From NCBI GenBank assembly GCA_030550225.1, contig JAUQPV010000203.1, positions 1 through 5,353 on the forward strand: a DNA stretch of 5,353 bases, read 5' to 3'. How positions within the stretch are numbered: the stretch's first letter is position 1; each line of letters starts with the position of its first letter. The DNA comes from Acidobacteriota bacterium. GTDB lineage: Bacteria; Acidobacteriota; HRBIN11. Under the pieces are notes generated by a model. It was not told where the DNA came from and ran no database searches. It saw nothing but the letters and a program-made list of their open reading frames with translations. The position numbers and the translations under genes were made by a program. This document shows positions 1 through 5,353 of this stretch, in pieces.

Positions 1-927
1 GTCGGCCTTGAGCTTCAGCCCGGGGACGTGGCGGCTCGTGGGAATTTCGCCACGGCTGACCCGACGACGGGGGTCATCACCGACCGTCGGGCGGGCCGGA
101 TCCCGACGGACTTGTGTATACGTCTGTGCGAACGATTGCAGGTCGAGGTCCCCTCCATCGAAGACGTCGAGGTCATCGTGCGACCGGAGAAGGAACATCG
201 CTTCGTACTCGTCCTGCGGGGTGAGGGCCTGGACCCCGGCGTGACGGATACAGATCCTCAACAGGAGGGCGTGCCGCCTCGAGAACCCCAGGCCCGAAGC
301 CCGCAGGCCGAGCGCACGGCCCGCATTTTGCGAGCCTGGGTCGAGCGGGCTCGGGAGGTCCTACGTTCGGAAACCCCCGCCAACATGGTCCTCCTGCGGG
401 GCCTGGACCGGCGTCCCGAGATCCCCCCCTTCCCGGAACTCTACCGCCTTCGGGCCGTCGGTCTGGCCGCCTACCCGATGTACCGAGGCTTGGCCCGCCT
501 CGTCGGGATGGACGTCGTCGCCTGTGAGGAACGGGCCGCCGCGACCTTCCTCGAAGTCCAACGCCGATGGGACCAGTACGATTTCTTCTTCGTCCACTTC
601 AAGAAGACGGACAGCTACGGAGAGGACGGGAACTTCGAGGGAAAGGTCAAGGCCTTAGAAGAAGTCGATAAGGCCCTTCCCATCCTGCTGGGCCTGAACC
701 CGGACGTGTTCGCCGTCACGGGCGACCACTCGACGCCGGTCCTCCTGAAGGGTCATGGATGGCACCCCGTCCCGTTCCTGCTGTTTTCCCGCTACGAGCG
801 CTACGACGCATCCCTGGCATTTACCGAGCGGGACTGCGCCCGGGGCACCCTCGGTCGATTCCCGCTCCGCTATGCGTTGGCCATGCTTCTGGCCAACGCC
901 CGTCGCCTCCAGAAATTCGGGGCCTGA
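1..927 (+). CDS. apgM: 2,3-bisphosphoglycerate-independent phosphoglycerate mutase, archaeal type (5' partial)
   Basis: This enzyme interconverts 3-phosphoglycerate and 2-phosphoglycerate in glycolysis/gluconeogenesis; it is a cytosolic, metal-dependent member of the alkaline phosphatase superfamily. The reading frame is open from base 1, so the true start lies upstream; 308 residues are visible of about 400 usual for the family. Missing is the N-terminus, where the catalytic serine lies. In visible numbering, RGNFAT (13-18) and a TDTDPQ segment (82-87) belong to the inserted phosphotransferase domain. AAYPMYRGLA (156-165), HFKKTDSYGEDGNF (199-212), TGDHSTP (240-246) and HPVP (255-258) match conserved blocks of the family; the Asp/His of TGDHS and the later His are the expected metal ligands. 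Many archaeal members read GHDG where this one has GEDG. The stop is TGA at 925-927, only 4 bp from the stop of the convergent vapC. The GTG at base 28 lies inside the conserved region and is not a credible start. I am confident of the family. Confidence 0.93.
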   Translation, partial: VGLELQPGDVAARGNFATADPTTGVITDRRAGRIPTDLCIRLCERLQVEVPSIEDVEVIVRPEKEHRFVLVLRGEGLDPGVTDTDPQQEGVPPREPQARSPQAERTARILRAWVERAREVLRSETPANMVLLRGLDRRPEIPPFPELYRLRAVGLAAYPMYRGLARLVGMDVVACEERAAATFLEVQRRWDQYDFFFVHFKKTDSYGEDGNFEGKVKALEEVDKALPILLGLNPDVFAVTGDHSTPVLLKGHGWHPVPFLLFSRYERYDASLAFTERDCARGTLGRFPLRYALAMLLANARRLQKFGA

Positions 928-936
928 ACGTTCAGG
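923..936. repeat. Perfect 14-bp palindrome spanning two convergent stop codons
   Basis: CCTGAACGTTCAGG reads the same on both strands. It contains the TGA of apgM (+) and the TGA of vapC (-) in mirror-symmetric positions, and it fills the whole 4-bp gap between the genes. As RNA it could fold into a 5-bp stem with a 4-nt loop on either transcript. No T-run follows on either side, so it is not a canonical intrinsic terminator. A bidirectional 3'-end structure or a protein site is possible; so is chance helped by the mirror-placed stop codons. Confidence 0.6.
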
Positions 937-1354
937 GGAGTAGCTCGAGGCGCTTACAGTGCCGAGGCCGGACGGCCGAAAAATCCCGACGGTCCGTCGT
1001 CAAGACCTGCCGAATCCCCAGGCGCTCAGCGACTGCCACGACGGCCGCATCGACAAATCCGATGGAAGGATATTTGTTCAAGATTTCTTGAAGCCGTCGA
1101 TGGTCCTCAGCCGAAAGATGCTCTACGAAGATTTCCCCGCCGGCGATGGAGCTTACGAACGCCGCCTCCGCCTGGAAGCCCAAGTACCGGCTCAAGAGGT
1201 AACAAACTTCCGGGATCACTGGACACGGGACGACCAGCCGAAAAGTCCGTCCGGACAAAAAGGCTGTAGCCCTCGAATGCCAGGCGTCACTCCGATCGGC
1301 TAGGGCATAAAGGATACCTGTATCCACGATCACGACGCTTCCCGAGCGTTCCAC
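932..1354 (-). CDS. vapC: VapC-type PIN-domain ribonuclease toxin
   Basis: This is a type II toxin, a Mg2+-dependent endoribonuclease that family members use against tRNA or rRNA when free of antitoxin. The 140 residues form a single PIN domain of usual length. The acidic residues expected in the active site are present: Asp11 (VDTG), Glu49 (PEVCYLL), Asp102 (GFVDAAVVAVAERLG) and Asp121 or Asp124 (TTDRRDF). Nothing suggests inactivation. The start is uncertain. The GTG at 1354 has a strong AGGAG five bases upstream and overlaps vapB by 25 bp. A GTG at 1333 would give a 4-bp GTGA overlap with the vapB stop and the more typical N-terminus MIVDTG, but with a weak ribosome site. Either way the toxin is translationally coupled to vapB, as is usual for these pairs. 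The target RNA cannot be told from sequence. Confidence 0.9.
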   Translation of the reverse strand: MERSGSVVIVDTGILYALADRSDAWHSRATAFLSGRTFRLVVPCPVIPEVCYLLSRYLGFQAEAAFVSSIAGGEIFVEHLSAEDHRRLQEILNKYPSIGFVDAAVVAVAERLGIRQVLTTDRRDFSAVRPRHCKRLELLP

Positions 1355-1563
1355 AGGAGCTCCTCATGCCGTTCGGCGACGTCCGACCGCCCGCTCCGCC
1401 CGATGCCGACCCACGAGAGCCGCCGGGACCGGTGGGTCTGCTTTCGAACGAAAGCCCGCAGGGCTTCCCGGACGATCTCAGCCACGCTCTTCCCCTGCCG
1501 TCGGGCTAAGAGTCGGACGTGGGTCCAAAGTTCCTCCTCGACAAAGATCGTCGTCCGCTTCAT
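1330..1563 (-). CDS. vapB: VapB-type ribbon-helix-helix antitoxin
   Basis: This 77-residue protein should neutralise the downstream VapC and repress the operon. Residues 1-9 (MKRTTIFVE) form the DNA-contacting beta strand. Residues 10-24 and about 26-43 (SVAEIVREALRAFVRKQ) form the two helices of a CopG/MetJ-type ribbon-helix-helix. The tail with GIGRSGRSDVAERHEELLW resembles the toxin-binding C-terminus of many VapB proteins. The start is ATG at 1563, with GGAG seven bases upstream (plus-strand CTCC, 1571-1574). The frame stays open to a TTG at 1617, but that would put the promoter and operator repeats inside the gene and lies ahead of the conserved fold. The 3' end overlaps vapC. Family assignment is firm; partner and autoregulation are inferred from context. 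Confidence 0.9.
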   Translation of the reverse strand: MKRTTIFVEEELWTHVRLLARRQGKSVAEIVREALRAFVRKQTHRSRRLSWVGIGRSGRSDVAERHEELLWNAREAS

Positions 1564-1570
1564 GAAAACA

Positions 1571-1617
1571 CTCCAGCGATTCTTGTATATGATATATGAC
1601 ATATGAACAGACTTCAA
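1571..1617 (-). promoter_or_regulatory. Promoter and ribosome site of vapBC
   Basis: On the minus strand, TTGAAG (1617-1612) and TATCAT (1594-1589) are separated by exactly 17 bp and match the sigma-70 consensus at 4/6 and 5/6 positions. The predicted transcript begins near 1582, leaving a leader of about 20 nt with GGAG at 1574-1571, seven bases before the vapB ATG. The site sits in the only marked AT-rich patch around this gene pair. It suggests vapBC is transcribed independently of the upstream mltG operon. Confidence 0.65.
1586..1606. promoter_or_regulatory. Three tandem 7-bp repeats, likely VapB(C) operator
   Basis: Read on the plus strand, the units are TATATGA, TATATGA and CATATGA, back to back without spacers; the third differs only in its first base. 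They cover the -10 element of the vapBC promoter and part of the spacer. Ribbon-helix-helix repressors bind short tandem sites as adjacent dimers, so this array is a natural operator for VapB or the VapBC complex. The binding role is inferred; the repeat is directly visible. Confidence 0.65.
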
Positions 1618-1816
1618 GGCTTACCGCCTGCGTGCCCCGTCCAGCCGAATCCTGGAATCCGAGGGCATCCAAAAAGTCCATATCATCGGCTGTCAGGAAA
1701 TTCGTGGAGGGACATGACAGACCCCGAGGAGGGGCGACTCAGGCATCGCCCTTCCTGCATGTCCAGGCTTGTGTCGGTTTGGGAGAGCGGAACGACGACG
1801 CGTCCTTCGCGCCTCG
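1618..1816. other. Non-coding gap between mltG and vapBC
   Basis: No convincing complete gene is seen on either strand. The stretch holds a 10-bp hairpin (1728-1755) and, on the minus strand at 1646-1699, a short frame reading FLTADDMDFLDALGF that resembles the C-terminal end of a PIN domain. That frame is closed by a stop about 40 codons upstream, so if genuine it is only a remnant. The composition is as GC-rich as the neighbouring genes. Confidence 0.5.
1728..1755 (-). terminator. Hairpin downstream of mltG, possible terminator
   Basis: The arms 1728-1737 and 1746-1755 pair over 10 bp with one imperfect position (1731/1752) around an 8-nt loop. The hairpin starts 62 bp after the mltG stop and precedes the vapBC promoter, a sensible place to end the transporter-mltG transcript. 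On the minus strand the bases after the stem are not T-rich, so a classical intrinsic terminator is doubtful; it could stabilise the 3' end or work with Rho. Confidence 0.35.
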
Positions 1817-2860
1817 CTATTCGCCGCCCCTGCGATATAGGCGGACATTGCGGAGGTGCTCTGCGTACGTGCGGGCAAAGCGATGTCCCCCCTGGCCGTC
1901 GGCGACAAAGTAGAACCACCCGCCCTCGGCCGGGTACAAGGCCGCCTCCAGGGACGCCCGGCCTGGATTAGCGATGGGACCCGGCGGGAGGCCGGCATAG
2001 CGGTACGTATTGTACGGCGAGTCGATGTTCATGTCGGCCCGAGCGAGGGGCACGGGCGTGATGCCCAGCCAGCGCCAGGCGTAGATGACCGTCGGGTCGC
2101 ATTCCAGGCGCATCCCATGACGGAGACGGTTGTGATACACGGCGGAAACCATCGGACGCTCTTCCGGCCGCGGCGTCTCCTTCTCGATGAGGGACGCCAG
2201 GGTGACGACCTGCCGGACCGTTAGGCCCATCTGGGAGGCCCGTTCGGTCCATTCAGGCCGCCACTGACGGCGAAACGTCTGGACGGCCCGAAAGAGGACT
2301 TCGTCCAGGGTCGCATTGGCAAAGACTTCATAGGTCGACGGATACAGGTAACCCTCCAGGTCAGGGGCCTCGGGGTCCAGGTCCCGGACCCAAGTCGCCA
2401 GCCGGGCATCAGCGATGCGCCGAAGCGTCACGGCGCGGGGTGCGATGCCCTGCTCTTCCAAGTAGCGGGCGACGTCGAATCGGTCCCACCCCTCGACGAT
2501 TGTCAGGGTCCGGACGATGTAATGGCCTTCTAAGAGCTGCCGGTAAACGTCCCACGTGGACAGGGTACCTTGAAACTCGTAGAGGCCGGCTCGGACCTGC
2601 CGGTCCGTCCGGTACCACCGGAAGATACCCCGCAACAACCAGGGCCGACGCACGACGCCGGCCGCCTGAAGTTGGGCCACGACCTCCCGAAGGGGCGTAC
2701 CCGGTCGAACCTCGACCCGCACGGGCCGGTCCAACCGACACTGGGGTTGCGTCAAGAGCCATTGGAGCCCTCCCAGGCCTCCCAGGACCCCAAGGGCCAG
2801 GACGAGACCGACCCCGAGCCATCGAAGAAGCCGTCGACGCCGTCTATACCGCTCTCTCAT
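1817..2860 (-). CDS. mltG: Endolytic murein transglycosylase MltG (YceG-like)
   Basis: MltG cleaves nascent glycan strands at the inner membrane, giving a 1,6-anhydro-MurNAc end and helping set strand length. The protein has 347 residues, near the usual size. An Arg-rich cytoplasmic N-terminus (1-13) is followed by one membrane segment (about 14-36), then a periplasmic LysM-like region (about 46-115) and the YceG catalytic domain. YLYPSTYEVF is at 171-180. LASLIEKET is at 221-229, with Glu226 equivalent to the catalytic Glu218 of E. coli MltG. DPTVIY is at 255-260, YNTY at 283-286, LPPGPIANPG at 291-300 and YFVADGQGGH at 317-326. All hallmark blocks are intact. The ATG at 2860 overlaps the stop of the upstream transporter gene as ATGA, implying translational coupling. 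The frame stays open another 729 bp upstream, but that part is only the transporter gene in another frame. The stop is TAG at 1819-1817. Confidence 0.95.
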   Translation of the reverse strand: MRERYRRRRRLLRWLGVGLVLALGVLGGLGGLQWLLTQPQCRLDRPVRVEVRPGTPLREVVAQLQAAGVVRRPWLLRGIFRWYRTDRQVRAGLYEFQGTLSTWDVYRQLLEGHYIVRTLTIVEGWDRFDVARYLEEQGIAPRAVTLRRIADARLATWVRDLDPEAPDLEGYLYPSTYEVFANATLDEVLFRAVQTFRRQWRPEWTERASQMGLTVRQVVTLASLIEKETPRPEERPMVSAVYHNRLRHGMRLECDPTVIYAWRWLGITPVPLARADMNIDSPYNTYRYAGLPPGPIANPGRASLEAALYPAEGGWFYFVADGQGGHRFARTYAEHLRNVRLYRRGGE

Positions 2861-4296
2861 AGGCCCATCCACCCCCACCGGTGCATAAGAGTGAGGCCCC
2901 CCGTGATGAGCGAGAGGCTGAGGAAGTCTGCCACGATCCCGGCCCCGACCATGTCCCGCAGGCGAAGGTGACCCGTGCCGAACACGATGGCATTCGGCGG
3001 CGTCGAGACCGGGAGCAGAAAGGCCATGCTCGTCCCCAGCGTCGTCCCCATCACCAAGGGAACGACCGGTAGGTGAAACATTTGGGCCAGCTTGATGACC
3101 AAGGGGATCAAAAGGTTCGCAGACGCCGTGTTGGACATGAGGTCCGTCAGGAAGACACCCAAGGCTGTCGAGACCAGCAAGGCCGTCCCCCAAGTCCACG
3201 GGACGGGACCTGTCAAGGCACCCACGACTTGATTCAACAGGCCTGTCCGGTGAAGCATGGTCCCCAAGGACAGGCCACCACCAAACAGGAGGAGTGTATC
3301 CCAATCGATGCGAGTGATGTCCGCCCGTTCCAACAGAGACCCCTGGCCGGGACCCGCCGAGATCAAGAAAAGCAAGATGACGATCAGGACCGGCGGGATC
3401 GATTCCGGCCATCGGGAGGCCAGGAATATCCGTAGGGGGTGCACCTCTGGCAAGGTCCACTGGAGAATCCCTGGTAGGAACCACAGGACGACCAAGATGG
3501 CAAAGGCCCCCAGGACCCTTCGACCGGCTACCGACAGGGCCTCGCCTGCCCTGGGCCGGACTTCCTCCCACGGGACGTGCCGAAGCCATCGGACGTACAG
3601 CCAGCCGTGGACCAACAGGAAGAGGGTTAGGGCGATAGGAAGAGCCATCCCGACCCAGGCGACAAAGGACGGACGAGGCACCTCCGGCGCCAGCCGTTCC
3701 AAGAGACCCAGGGCGATTAAGTTCGGCGGCGTCCCGATCGGCGTGGCCGTACCCCCGATACTGGCGCTATAGGCGACCAGGAGCAGGGTCGGTTTGTAAA
3801 ACTGCCGGCGGAGGGTCCCGTCGGGCAGATGTTGACCCAAGGCGGCCACGACGGGCAGGAGTGTCGCCACCGTCGCCGTGTTACTCAGCCACATGGAGAG
3901 GCCGAACGCCGCCAGGCCGATGCTCAAGGTCATCCGGTAGGGACCCCTGGCAAAAAATCGGAGCGCCACGACCCGACTGGCCATCCAGGCGGCGGCCTCG
4001 TGCTTCTCTAAGGCACGGGCGACCAGAAAACTGCCCAGAAACAGGAAAATGACGGGGTCTGCAAAGGGCCCGAAGGCCTCTCGTTCGGAGGCCACGCCCA
4101 GCACGACCCCACCCACGGGGATAAGGAGGGCCGCCACGCCCAGGGGGACTGCCTCGGTCAGCCACAGGACTAAAGGCACCCAGGCCCAGAGCAGGAGCCG
4201 GCGGGCCGGCGGCGTCAGGCTCGGTCCGACCCATATCGCCAAGACGGCCTCTCCCACTACGATTAAGCCGAGAGCCAACCACCCACGACGTTTCAT
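2857..4296 (-). CDS. DASS/SLC13-family anion:Na+ symporter
   Basis: This is an inner-membrane transporter of the divalent anion:sodium symporter family, whose members carry dicarboxylates (succinate, malate), citrate, sulfate or phosphate. The protein has 479 residues with about a dozen hydrophobic segments. Both family signature motifs are present in the two inverted halves: SNTAT at 138-142 and SNTAS at 388-392, which form the Na+/substrate sites. They are accompanied by GTPPN at 188-192 and STPPN at 431-435. LTEAVPLGVAALLIP (46-60) is the typical early signature. I chose the ATG at 4296, giving MKRRGW followed directly by the first membrane helix. A GTG at 4320 would add eight residues (MLNCGGPG) of no evident use. 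Upstream of the ATG the leader is G-rich, with no clean AGGAGG. It is the first gene of an operon with mltG (ATGA overlap). The two SNT motifs fit the dicarboxylate/sulfate branch in general, but the substrate cannot be assigned. Confidence 0.92.
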   Translation of the reverse strand: MKRRGWLALGLIVVGEAVLAIWVGPSLTPPARRLLLWAWVPLVLWLTEAVPLGVAALLIPVGGVVLGVASEREAFGPFADPVIFLFLGSFLVARALEKHEAAAWMASRVVALRFFARGPYRMTLSIGLAAFGLSMWLSNTATVATLLPVVAALGQHLPDGTLRRQFYKPTLLLVAYSASIGGTATPIGTPPNLIALGLLERLAPEVPRPSFVAWVGMALPIALTLFLLVHGWLYVRWLRHVPWEEVRPRAGEALSVAGRRVLGAFAILVVLWFLPGILQWTLPEVHPLRIFLASRWPESIPPVLIVILLFLISAGPGQGSLLERADITRIDWDTLLLFGGGLSLGTMLHRTGLLNQVVGALTGPVPWTWGTALLVSTALGVFLTDLMSNTASANLLIPLVIKLAQMFHLPVVPLVMGTTLGTSMAFLLPVSTPPNAIVFGTGHLRLRDMVGAGIVADFLSLSLITGGLTLMHRWGWMGL

Positions 4297-4432
4297 CCCC
4301 GGCCCCCCGCAGTTCAACACAGCCGTTCGGTTCGTGAGAACTCGTATGAATTCGGCTCTTCCGGTCCTTCAAGATATCAGAACCGCTTCGTTCGGAAAAA
4401 CGGCCAGGAGCGGCGTGCAAACTACCGTCATA

Positions 4433-4466
4433 GGCAGATAGGCCGTTCGGCAGGTCGGTAGATAGG
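4433..4466. repeat. Pair of 10-bp direct repeats, 24-bp period
   Basis: GGCAGATAGG (4433-4442) recurs as GGTAGATAGG (4457-4466) with one difference. The 24-bp spacing is a little over two helical turns, so both copies would face nearly the same side of the DNA, as for a dimeric regulator. The pair lies between the divergent genes, 137-163 bp upstream of the transporter ATG and 161-194 bp upstream of the RNB gene. Function is unknown and chance is possible. Confidence 0.35.
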
Positions 4467-4498
4467 GAAGTCGGGGGCGTAGGCCTCTGACCTGTCGA
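4447..4498 (+). other. Long-range 10-bp stem upstream of the exoribonuclease gene
   Basis: TCGGCAGGTC (4447-4456) can pair with GACCTGTCGA (4489-4498) over ten consecutive positions, one of them G-U when read as plus-strand RNA. The 32-nt loop contains the second direct-repeat copy. On the minus strand the wobble becomes an A-C mismatch, which favours a plus-strand transcript. It ends 128 bp before the RNB start codon, so it could be a leader structure if transcription begins far upstream. No promoter upstream of it is evident. Confidence 0.3.
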
Positions 4499-4626
4499 CG
4501 CACGGTATTCACCATTATTCTATCGCGAGGTCCCGTCATCCCTCCGCTGTCGTGAAGCTTGTAAATCCGATGGGCTTGGATAGGATCGACATAGCTGTTC
4601 AATCTATAGAGACAGGCTGAACTCCG

Positions 4627-5353
4627 ATGAAGGTGGTCCTATTGGAGGACAGGGACAGCGTCCGTTGGGCCGTCATCCTGGAGGACAGCCGGGAAAAACT
4701 CAGAGTCCAGGATGAACGAGGTCAACAGGCGTGGGTCCCTCGCAAGCGGGTCCTCTTTGAATTCCAGCCGACCGATCTGGAGTCCTCCGCCCCCATCGAT
4801 GCCGTCCGACGGCGGGTCGAAGAATTGGCCAAGGATATCGACATGGCCCTTCTGGGCGCCCTGGCCTGGGAAGAGGGGCGGGTCGGCTGGAGTTTAGATG
4901 AACTAACCCGCCTGTACTTTGGTCCCCGGCCGCTCCCGGAGGAGCGGGCGGCGCTCTACCTTCGGCTCATCTCGGAGACCCTTTACTTCCGCCCTCGGGG
5001 CGGCCTCTATGAGGTCCGGCCGCCGGAGCAAGTCGAGGCCTTGCGACATCAACGGGAAGCTGAACAGGCTCGCCAAAACCGGGTCGAGTCCATCGCCCGG
5101 CGACTGACCCGGTGGATTCACTCTCCCGCGGCGCCCTGGACCGAGGAGGACCGTCGGCTGGCCGAGACTGTATTGGCTTACTTTCAACGGAAGGCCGACG
5201 ACCGCACGGTCCATGACCTTCAGCAGGCTTTTGCGGCCGTCCCGGCCCTTCAAGAAGACCCGACTGGGTTGATTCCTATCATCCAGGCGATGGGCTTGGT
5301 CCAAAGCGAACTGGAGGGCTTACTCATCTACTACGGCGTGGAGTCGTCCTTCG
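4627..5353 (+). CDS. RNase II/R-family (RNB) exoribonuclease, N-terminal part (3' partial)
   Basis: The 242 visible residues match the N-terminal half of bacterial RNB-domain 3'-5' exoribonucleases, which degrade single-stranded RNA in the cytosol. Residues 1-46 form a small beta-rich domain (WAVILEDSREKLRVQDERGQ), resembling the OB/SH3-like start of the family. Residues about 58-132 look like a winged-helix region containing the family-like segment ERAALYLRLISETLYFRPRGGLYE (106-129), followed by RPPEQVEALRHQREAE (131-146), a charged helix. Residues 215-242 (a helix, then LLIYYGVESSF) resemble the segment just before the RNB domain. The catalytic aspartates lie beyond the right edge, so activity cannot be judged. 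An in-frame TGA at 4618-4620 fixes the start at or after 4621; ATG 4627 is the first candidate, with only a poor ribosome site before it. I recognise the family from the N-terminal pattern alone, so a specific name (RNase II or RNase R) is not assigned. Confidence 0.75.
   Translation, partial: MKVVLLEDRDSVRWAVILEDSREKLRVQDERGQQAWVPRKRVLFEFQPTDLESSAPIDAVRRRVEELAKDIDMALLGALAWEEGRVGWSLDELTRLYFGPRPLPEERAALYLRLISETLYFRPRGGLYEVRPPEQVEALRHQREAEQARQNRVESIARRLTRWIHSPAAPWTEEDRRLAETVLAYFQRKADDRTVHDLQQAFAAVPALQEDPTGLIPIIQAMGLVQSELEGLLIYYGVESSF

Larger units (their letters stand above)
4297..4626. other. Divergent intergenic region with possible leader structures
   Basis: These 330 bp separate the divergent transporter and RNB genes. 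I see no tRNA, riboswitch of a class I recognise, or coding frame with a ribosome site. The region should hold both promoters. On the minus strand, TTGAAG (4375-4370) lies about 17 bp from a poor -10. On the plus strand, TTGGAT (4576-4581) and TTCAAT (4598-4603) are 16 bp apart. Neither pair is convincing. It also holds a 10-bp long-range stem (4447-4498), a direct repeat pair (4433-4466) and small stem-loops at 4330-4341 (GTTC, loop GTGA, GAAC) and 4383-4413 (CCGCT with AGCGG). Confidence 0.5.

Noticed and set aside
1564..1617. N-terminal extension of vapB to 1617
   Set aside because: It would begin at TTG and run through the -35, the heptamer operator and the -10 element; the RHH fold starts at ATG 1563 with a good ribosome site.
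2440..2971. Plus-strand open frames opposite the start of mltG
   Set aside because: Antisense shadows of a well-supported gene in GC-rich DNA; composition is Pro/Arg/Gly-rich with no recognisable motif.
2861..3589. Open extension upstream of mltG in the same frame, giving a 590-codon frame
   Set aside because: It lies entirely inside the transporter gene, shows Pro/Gly/Arg/His-rich low-complexity composition with no domain, and the mltG N-terminus (Arg-rich stretch plus membrane helix) begins clearly at ATG 2860.
3257..3772. 171-codon plus-strand frame opposite the transporter gene
   Set aside because: Shadow of the DASS coding strand; no ribosome site or domain, and the opposite strand has all the family motifs.
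4321..4345. GGTTCG sequence suggesting a tRNA T-arm
   Set aside because: No cloverleaf arms, anticodon stem or CCA-like end can be drawn around it; it is only a 4-bp stem with a GTGA loop.
3881..4420. 179-codon minus-strand frame covering the transporter start and upstream region
   Set aside because: It overlaps the transporter N-terminus in another frame and has no domain; Arg/Gly-rich composition is typical of out-of-frame GC-rich sequence.
4369..4602. 77-codon minus-strand frame inside the divergent intergenic region
   Set aside because: It starts at TTG, has no ribosome site or recognisable fold, and crosses the direct repeats and stem. A real small protein cannot be fully excluded.
4643..4688. 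TGGAGGACAG repeated 36 bp apart at the start of the RNB gene
   Set aside because: Both copies are in frame and encode LED-type turns of the N-terminal beta domain; coincidence of shared codons is the simplest reading.

Overview
The window is GC-rich bacterial chromosome, with a strong bias to G/C-ending codons and Arg-rich, Cys-poor proteins. It carries mostly housekeeping genes plus one toxin-antitoxin pair. The archaeal-type cofactor-independent phosphoglycerate mutase (ApgM), the Arg/Pro/Leu-rich composition and the very short gene spacing suggest a thermophilic or deep-branching bacterium. MltG and an RNase II-type protein confirm Bacteria rather than Archaea. I cannot name the lineage from sequence alone.

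Layout, left to right. (1) Bases 1-927 (+) hold the C-terminal three quarters of apgM, cut by the left edge. (2) Bases 932-1563 (-) hold a vapBC pair: a ribbon-helix-helix antitoxin and a PIN-domain RNase toxin. The toxin gene ends 4 bp from the apgM stop, in convergent orientation, and a perfect 14-bp palindrome spans both stop codons. The pair has its own promoter in a sharp AT-rich island built from three tandem 7-bp repeats, the likely operator. (3) Bases 1564-1816 are non-coding apart from that promoter, a 10-bp hairpin downstream of mltG and a possible PIN-gene scrap. (4) Bases 1817-4296 (-) hold a two-gene operon, a DASS/SLC13-type anion transporter followed by mltG (endolytic murein transglycosylase), joined by a 4-bp ATGA stop/start overlap. 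(5) Bases 4297-4626 are a 330-bp divergent intergenic region with an unexplained long-range stem and a short direct repeat. (6) Bases 4627-5353 (+) hold the N-terminal part of an RNase II/R-family (RNB) exoribonuclease, cut by the right edge before its catalytic domain.

How the genes work together: apgM serves glycolysis/gluconeogenesis, the transporter and MltG act at the inner membrane (anion uptake and glycan-strand termination), and the RNB protein belongs to RNA turnover. Co-transcription of mltG with a DASS transporter is unusual but may only reflect compact gene packing. VapBC looks like a mobile accessory insert between housekeeping units. I found no convincing new multigene system. 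The most distinctive signals are the heptamer operator of vapBC, the stop-codon palindrome and the structured leader upstream of the exoribonuclease.
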